Below are positions 6,083 through 9,294 of a stretch of 9,294 nucleotides of DNA, piece after piece (position 1 is the stretch's first letter; the number at the start of each line of letters is the position of its first letter). This DNA is from Gammaproteobacteria bacterium UBA2955 (lineage in GTDB: Bacteria; Pseudomonadota; Gammaproteobacteria; Pseudomonadales; Azotimanducaceae), in the NCBI GenBank assembly GCA_002348825.1, contig DEBN01000023.1:1-9294 (forward strand), read 5' to 3'. Made by a program: the position numbers and the translations under genes. The notes under the pieces are model-generated. The model saw only the letters and a program-made list of their open reading frames with translations. It did not search any database and was not told the DNA's origin.

Positions 6083-7186
6083 GTGGAAACACTCGAAGAT
6101 ATTCCAGCTCATCTGCAACCCGCCGTCACCTCTGCCTTGTCCTGGCTTAACGAAGGTCGAGAGACACCGTTTGCTGTTACTGGGCTACTTGGCGCGGAGC
6201 GGGTTGACGATGTCGAATCGCCCTTCGAGCTCGGCCTAGTGCTCTGCGATGGAGAATTTTGTAGTCGCGAGCAGATTCGAATTATTCCGGAAGGCTCGTC
6301 TTTTCGCTGCGAGTTGGCTGCGCAAGCGCAGCCCGAGATACCGCCATTACTCGATCCTCCCGTCGGCCTGCGGAGTAACTGGTTGGAGGCGCAGCTCGAA
6401 AAATTCGAATTTGTGCTGCTACTTTATTATCGCGGGCTATGGTGACCACCCTGCCGCTTCGAGTTGCGAAGCTACGTTAAAAGCGGGGTGCTGGCAGAAA
6501 TTCGTGCTGCGGGCGGCGAGGTCTTCGGCATTACCAGCGAACCCCAAACTTTAGCCAGCGAAGCGGAGAGCCACTGGGAAACCGGCTTTCCACTGATCGG
6601 TGATCCCCATCACGAAATCCGCCAAGATTGCCTCAAACGAGATTGGGTCGACGTTTTTTATAATACGGACCACGGCCACCTAAGAGAGCGTAAATGGGCT
6701 TCGCACCCGAAAGGTTATTATCAACCGGCGGTAGTCGCCGCGCACAAGACCGGGCGCGTACTCTACCGCTGGCGCTGCGTACCAAAGTTCAGCAACATGA
6801 GCGGTGCCGGAGCTCGACCAGAAGCGCGGTACACTTGGGAAAAAATCTCTGCAGCCCTCGGCGAATCCACTGATGCGGCACCCGACGTCGATCCAATAAT
6901 GGGTTCCGAAACCCTCAATTGGCCAAGATTTTTGCTGTTGTTATCTGCTCACGGTTGGTTCATAAGGCCTCGAGCCTTCCCACTGCGGCGAGAAGGAGAT
7001 CCGGACTTAGCCAAACCGGCCGACATGCGCAAACGTATCTACGGGTTTGGAGTATTTTGGTTACTGCTGTTCCTTGTCTTGCCCATTGGCTGGTTTACGG
7101 CTGCATTAGCGACGTTTATCGCCGTGGCGACGCCAGGCCACATCGAAATTCATCGGCAGTTCCAAAACAAACCCAACCCACACTGA
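6083..7186 (+). CDS. Peroxiredoxin-like selenoprotein (UxxC), TGA read as selenocysteine
   Basis: Read through the TGA at 6443-6445, this is one 367-residue protein. The frames before and after the TGA are the same and no other stop occurs. Around the TGA the translation is YYRGLW-(TGA)-PPCRFELRSYVKSG, matching the AhpC/TSA-like signature F/YRGxWCPxCRxEL; the TGA replaces the first Cys of CxxC, giving Sec121 and Cys124. A thioredoxin fold follows (AEIRAAGGEVFGITSEPQTL, then YYQPAVVAAHKTGRVLYRWRCVP). Residues 1-105 form an unrecognised N-terminal region with Cys55, Cys60 and Cys76. Residues 320-350 are strongly hydrophobic (one or two membrane passes), so the enzyme is probably membrane-anchored. 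Likely role: thiol-dependent peroxide or disulfide reduction. A hairpin after the TGA fits a SECIS element. The start is GTG 6083 with a weak AAAGAAG upstream, the only standard start in the open frame. A nonsense mutation is the alternative, but is unlikely given the exact position. Confidence 0.9.
6443..6490 (+). promoter_or_regulatory. Bacterial SECIS element at the in-frame TGA
   Basis: Starting ten bases after the TGA, GCTTCG (6456-6461) and CGAAGC (6467-6472) form a perfect 6-bp stem closing the five-base loop AGTTG (6462-6466). Sixteen bases separate the TGA from the loop. A lower stem can form between CACCC (6447-6451) and GGGTG (6486-6490). In E. coli fdhF the SelB-binding hairpin begins about 11 bases after the UGA and shows a GU in its apical loop; the GU at 6463-6464 fits. 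The element would recruit SelB with Sec-tRNA. The TGA is followed by C, as in fdhF. Confidence 0.85.
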
Positions 7187-7248
7187 GTACCGCAAGCGCG
7201 CTGACGGGTACAGGGGTCTCTTGCACTCGGTCTTTTGTACTGGAAACT

Positions 7249-7266
7249 CCGGTGTTAAAGCACCGG
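7249..7266. terminator. Weak convergent hairpin between the selenoprotein and GST-like genes
   Basis: CCGGTG (7249-7254) and CACCGG (7261-7266) form a perfect 6-bp stem with loop TTAAAG. The loop contains the TAA stop of the minus-strand gene. It lies in the convergent junction after the selenoprotein stop (7186), where a shared terminator could be expected. Neither side has a clear T run (only a short TTT on the minus-strand exit), so intrinsic termination is doubtful. Confidence 0.25.
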
Positions 7267-8304
7267 CGGTAACAGATACGCATCCAAAACGCCGAAAGGT
7301 CCAAGCACGCGTTCCACTGCCGCTCGATCAGCTGCCGGTAACGCTTCGATTTCGTTACGAATGTGGCAACGCGACACTTCGCTGTATTTCAGCGAGCGCA
7401 TGCTCACCAGACCTTCGCCTAGATCCACTTCGCACCATTTCTCTCCTGCAGCTAGGGCCTGTCGCGACACCACTAGAAACTGATGATAGGTCTGCAGCAT
7501 GTGCTCAAAAAGCGGGGTTAGTGTGGTCGGCAATTCATCATTCGGCAGATACTGCCCGCCATCGGATCGCTCTTGAAACAGGCGTTCCATGATTGCCAGC
7601 AACGCCGGAGAGCTCGCTTCGACCCAACTTCTAGGCTCGGGATCCGCAGCCATATGCGCCTTGAAAAGCCCGGAGAACGTAAAATCGCCGAGACTCGCCC
7701 GATCGCCCAACAAGAATCGATGCTGCTGATAGTGGGTGTTCACATGCACCATCAGGGCCTGAAAATCTGCCTTCACGGCCGCCGCCTGATCCGGCCCACA
7801 ACCGCGATTCGCGCACGCGCGAAGACCAAAATTGTCGCGCACCGTAGTAATCATCTGCGCAGCGGTGGCACGCTCCGCATCGGTGAGTCCTTCGTGCACA
7901 AACTTGCCCACCGAATTGGCATAGAAGCTTAGTGCAACGTGTTCAATATTATCCGGGTAACACCAGCGGCTGCTGATGGCATAGCGCCCAAACCATTCGT
8001 CAGCCCAATCCTCCAGTAGATGCGCGGCAATCCGCTGCACTGGCGTTGCTGGCATTATCGGCCGCTCCGGATACTTAGCATTAAGCATTAAGCCAATGGG
8101 TGTTGTGTCGTGAATAAACCAGCCTTCTGGCGTTTGCAAACCGGGGATAAAGTGCGTACCGAGCCGCCCCTCTACCTCAGCTCTATTGGTTTCAGTTTTC
8201 AAACAGAACTCATAGTCAACATCCAGATAGTTGAGCATCGCCTCTAACTTGCGCGTGAACAGACTGTGCTCACCACCCCACAAAATATACTGTCCATTGA
8301 ACAT
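7255..8304 (-). CDS. Glutathione S-transferase-like protein with C-terminal extension
   Basis: A 349-residue protein. The first 80 residues have the thioredoxin-like GST N-domain pattern: a strand YILWGG, then EHSLFTRKLEAMLNYLDVDYEF, then the cis-Pro motif IPGLQTPEG (Pro54) and the Asp-Thr-Thr glutathione-binding turn (HDTTPIGLML, 65-74). The helical C-domain includes LLGDRASLGDFTFSGLF (198-214), with the conserved N-cap Ser and Asp of GSTs. About 110 further residues follow, longer than typical 200-230-residue GSTs. No Cys is in the usual N-terminal active position; Ser14 is there. GAGGAG on the minus strand, eight bases ahead of ATG 8304, supports the start. The gene lies 60 bases downstream of the CoA-transferase on the same strand, suggesting a shared operon. 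Detoxification or a glutathione-dependent catabolic step is inferred, not shown. Confidence 0.83.
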   Translation of the reverse strand: MFNGQYILWGGEHSLFTRKLEAMLNYLDVDYEFCLKTETNRAEVEGRLGTHFIPGLQTPEGWFIHDTTPIGLMLNAKYPERPIMPATPVQRIAAHLLEDWADEWFGRYAISSRWCYPDNIEHVALSFYANSVGKFVHEGLTDAERATAAQMITTVRDNFGLRACANRGCGPDQAAAVKADFQALMVHVNTHYQQHRFLLGDRASLGDFTFSGLFKAHMAADPEPRSWVEASSPALLAIMERLFQERSDGGQYLPNDELPTTLTPLFEHMLQTYHQFLVVSRQALAAGEKWCEVDLGEGLVSMRSLKYSEVSRCHIRNEIEALPAADRAAVERVLGPFGVLDAYLLPPVL

Positions 8305-8364
8305 TCACTTCACTCCTCTAAATCGCGAGACGTTTGCTACAAGCCAAGGCCGCTGGTGATCGCC

Positions 8365-9294
8365 CTATTTACTCGGCATCCGCGGCCGATCACCAATAGT
8401 ACCGCGCTCGATAAGTTGGTCATATTGTTGCTCAGATATACCCAACTCCCCGACCAGCACCTCGTGATTGTGCTGACCGAGAGTCGGCGCCGGCGACTTA
8501 ATCTGCAAAGCGCGACCATTGACACGAAACGCCGCTGAGGGGTTGGGCTGATTCCCTACAACCGCGCGTTGCATCCACTGCCAGTGGTTTTCCGACTGCA
8601 AGTGTGGATCATCGAGCAATGTGCTCGCCTTGTTAGTGGCAGCAGCTGGAATGCGCACGCTCTGCAGCCTATACATGAGGTCCCGGCCGTTCTGATTCGC
8701 GGTCCATGCAGCAATGCTGCGGTCCAATTCTTCGGTCTGCGCAAAACGATCGTCAAATGCGTCCAGATGCGGCGCGGCGGCGGCGCGCAACGACTGCCAC
8801 TGATCGTTATTAAAGACCTGAATAACCAGCCACTCATCCTCTCCAGCACACGGATAAACACCGTGGGGGCTGATTTCGTCATGCCGATTGCCGGTTCGTA
8901 CCGGCAATGATTGGGTCGCCGAATAAGTCATGATGCCGTGAGACGCCAGCGGGAATAAGCCCTCCACCTGAGACACATCAACAAACTGGCCCTCGCCACA
9001 ACGAGCTTGATGGCGCAACGCGACCAAAAGTGCGGCCGCGCCATTCAGACCGCCCACAGCGTCGCCATAAGCCACGTGCTGCATCGTTGGCGGATCTTGC
9101 TCAAGTCCGTTCAGATGCGGCAGCCCAGACGCCTGTTCTACGGTAGAACCATAGGCACGAAAATTAGCCCAAGGCCCAGTGGAGCCAAAGGCCGGCATCG
9201 ACATCAAAATAATTTTGTCGTTTACCGCTTTAAAAATGTCATAGCTGAGGTTGAGTTTCGGTAGTACCGCGCCAGAAAAATTTTCTACCACCGC
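8365..9294 (-). CDS. CaiB/BaiF class III CoA-transferase (N-terminus beyond window)
   Basis: About 310 residues of a class III CoA-transferase; the frame stays open to the window edge, where it reads AVVENFSGAVLPKL, a stretch found roughly 90 residues into this family. The real start is therefore outside and the full protein should be about 400 residues. Family signatures follow: MPAFGSTGPWANFRAYGSTVEQASGL, then YGDAVGGLNGAAALLVAL, then GEGQFVDVSQVEG. The Asp in VDVSQ is, as I recall from formyl-CoA transferase and AMACR, the catalytic residue that forms a mixed anhydride or acts as a base. The C-terminal APTLGQHNHEVLVGELGIS is also typical. The family moves CoA between carboxylic acids (carnitine, oxalate, bile acids) or racemises 2-methylacyl-CoA; the substrate here is unknown. 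The GST-like gene follows on the same strand. Confidence 0.93.
   Translation of the reverse strand, partial: AVVENFSGAVLPKLNLSYDIFKAVNDKIILMSMPAFGSTGPWANFRAYGSTVEQASGLPHLNGLEQDPPTMQHVAYGDAVGGLNGAAALLVALRHQARCGEGQFVDVSQVEGLFPLASHGIMTYSATQSLPVRTGNRHDEISPHGVYPCAGEDEWLVIQVFNNDQWQSLRAAAAPHLDAFDDRFAQTEELDRSIAAWTANQNGRDLMYRLQSVRIPAAATNKASTLLDDPHLQSENHWQWMQRAVVGNQPNPSAAFRVNGRALQIKSPAPTLGQHNHEVLVGELGISEQQYDQLIERGTIGDRPRMPSK

Noticed and set aside
6440..6475. Frameshift or simple nonsense pseudogene in the peroxiredoxin-like gene
   Set aside because: No frame change is needed. The stop is TGA rather than TAA or TAG, it lies at the catalytic Cys position and is followed by a SECIS-like hairpin. It remains the main alternative if the genome lacks the Sec machinery.
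6083..7186. Two separate genes, 6083-6445 and a TTG-started gene from 6464
   Set aside because: Both are in the same frame, only one TGA separates them, TTG 6464 has no ribosome binding site, and the thioredoxin-fold signature is split exactly at its redox motif. One selenoprotein gene explains all of this.

Overview
The window looks like chromosomal DNA of a free-living, probably marine or aquatic gammaproteobacterium. This is inferred from the gene families (CaiB/BaiF CoA-transferase, crotonase, glutathione S-transferase-like protein, TonB-receptor remnant, outer-membrane barrel), a Gram-negative envelope and fairly balanced base composition. No species can be named from the sequence. No RNA genes, insertion sequences or CRISPR arrays were seen.

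Left part (1-3362): the tail of an upstream gene, a small four-helix membrane protein (201-665), and what appears to be the broken N-terminus of a TonB-dependent receptor (730-1047). Two minus-strand genes follow: a large soluble protein of unknown function (3362-2316) and an MFS transporter (2220-1033).

Middle (about 3471-5154): a compact four-gene plus-strand operon that looks like a self-regulated metal-handling system. It encodes an outer-membrane beta-barrel, a His-rich periplasmic heavy-metal-associated (MerP-like) protein, a MerT-like inner-membrane protein with the vicinal CysCys and loop Cys pair, and a CsoR/RcnR-family repressor with a Cys-His-Cys sensor triad. A perfect inverted repeat ATACCC-N5-GGGTAT, typical of CsoR-family operators, overlaps the putative -10 element and the start codon of the first gene. 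Together the proteins give a metal route through every envelope layer plus a regulator, without MerA or MerR.

Right part (5261-9294): a crotonase-family enoyl-CoA hydratase is followed on the same strand by the most striking gene. Two apparently separate reading frames (6083-6445 and 6464-7186) are in the same frame, separated only by one TGA. That TGA sits exactly where the first Cys of a peroxiredoxin-like W-C-P-x-C motif is expected (W-TGA-P-P-C). Ten bases after it begins a perfect 6-bp hairpin with an AGTTG loop, as in bacterial SECIS elements. The gene is therefore read as a 367-residue selenoprotein with a UxxC redox motif, an unfamiliar N-terminal region and a C-terminal membrane segment. 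Facing it on the minus strand are a long glutathione S-transferase-like protein and a class III CoA-transferase cut by the window edge. With the hydratase they suggest acyl-CoA catabolism.
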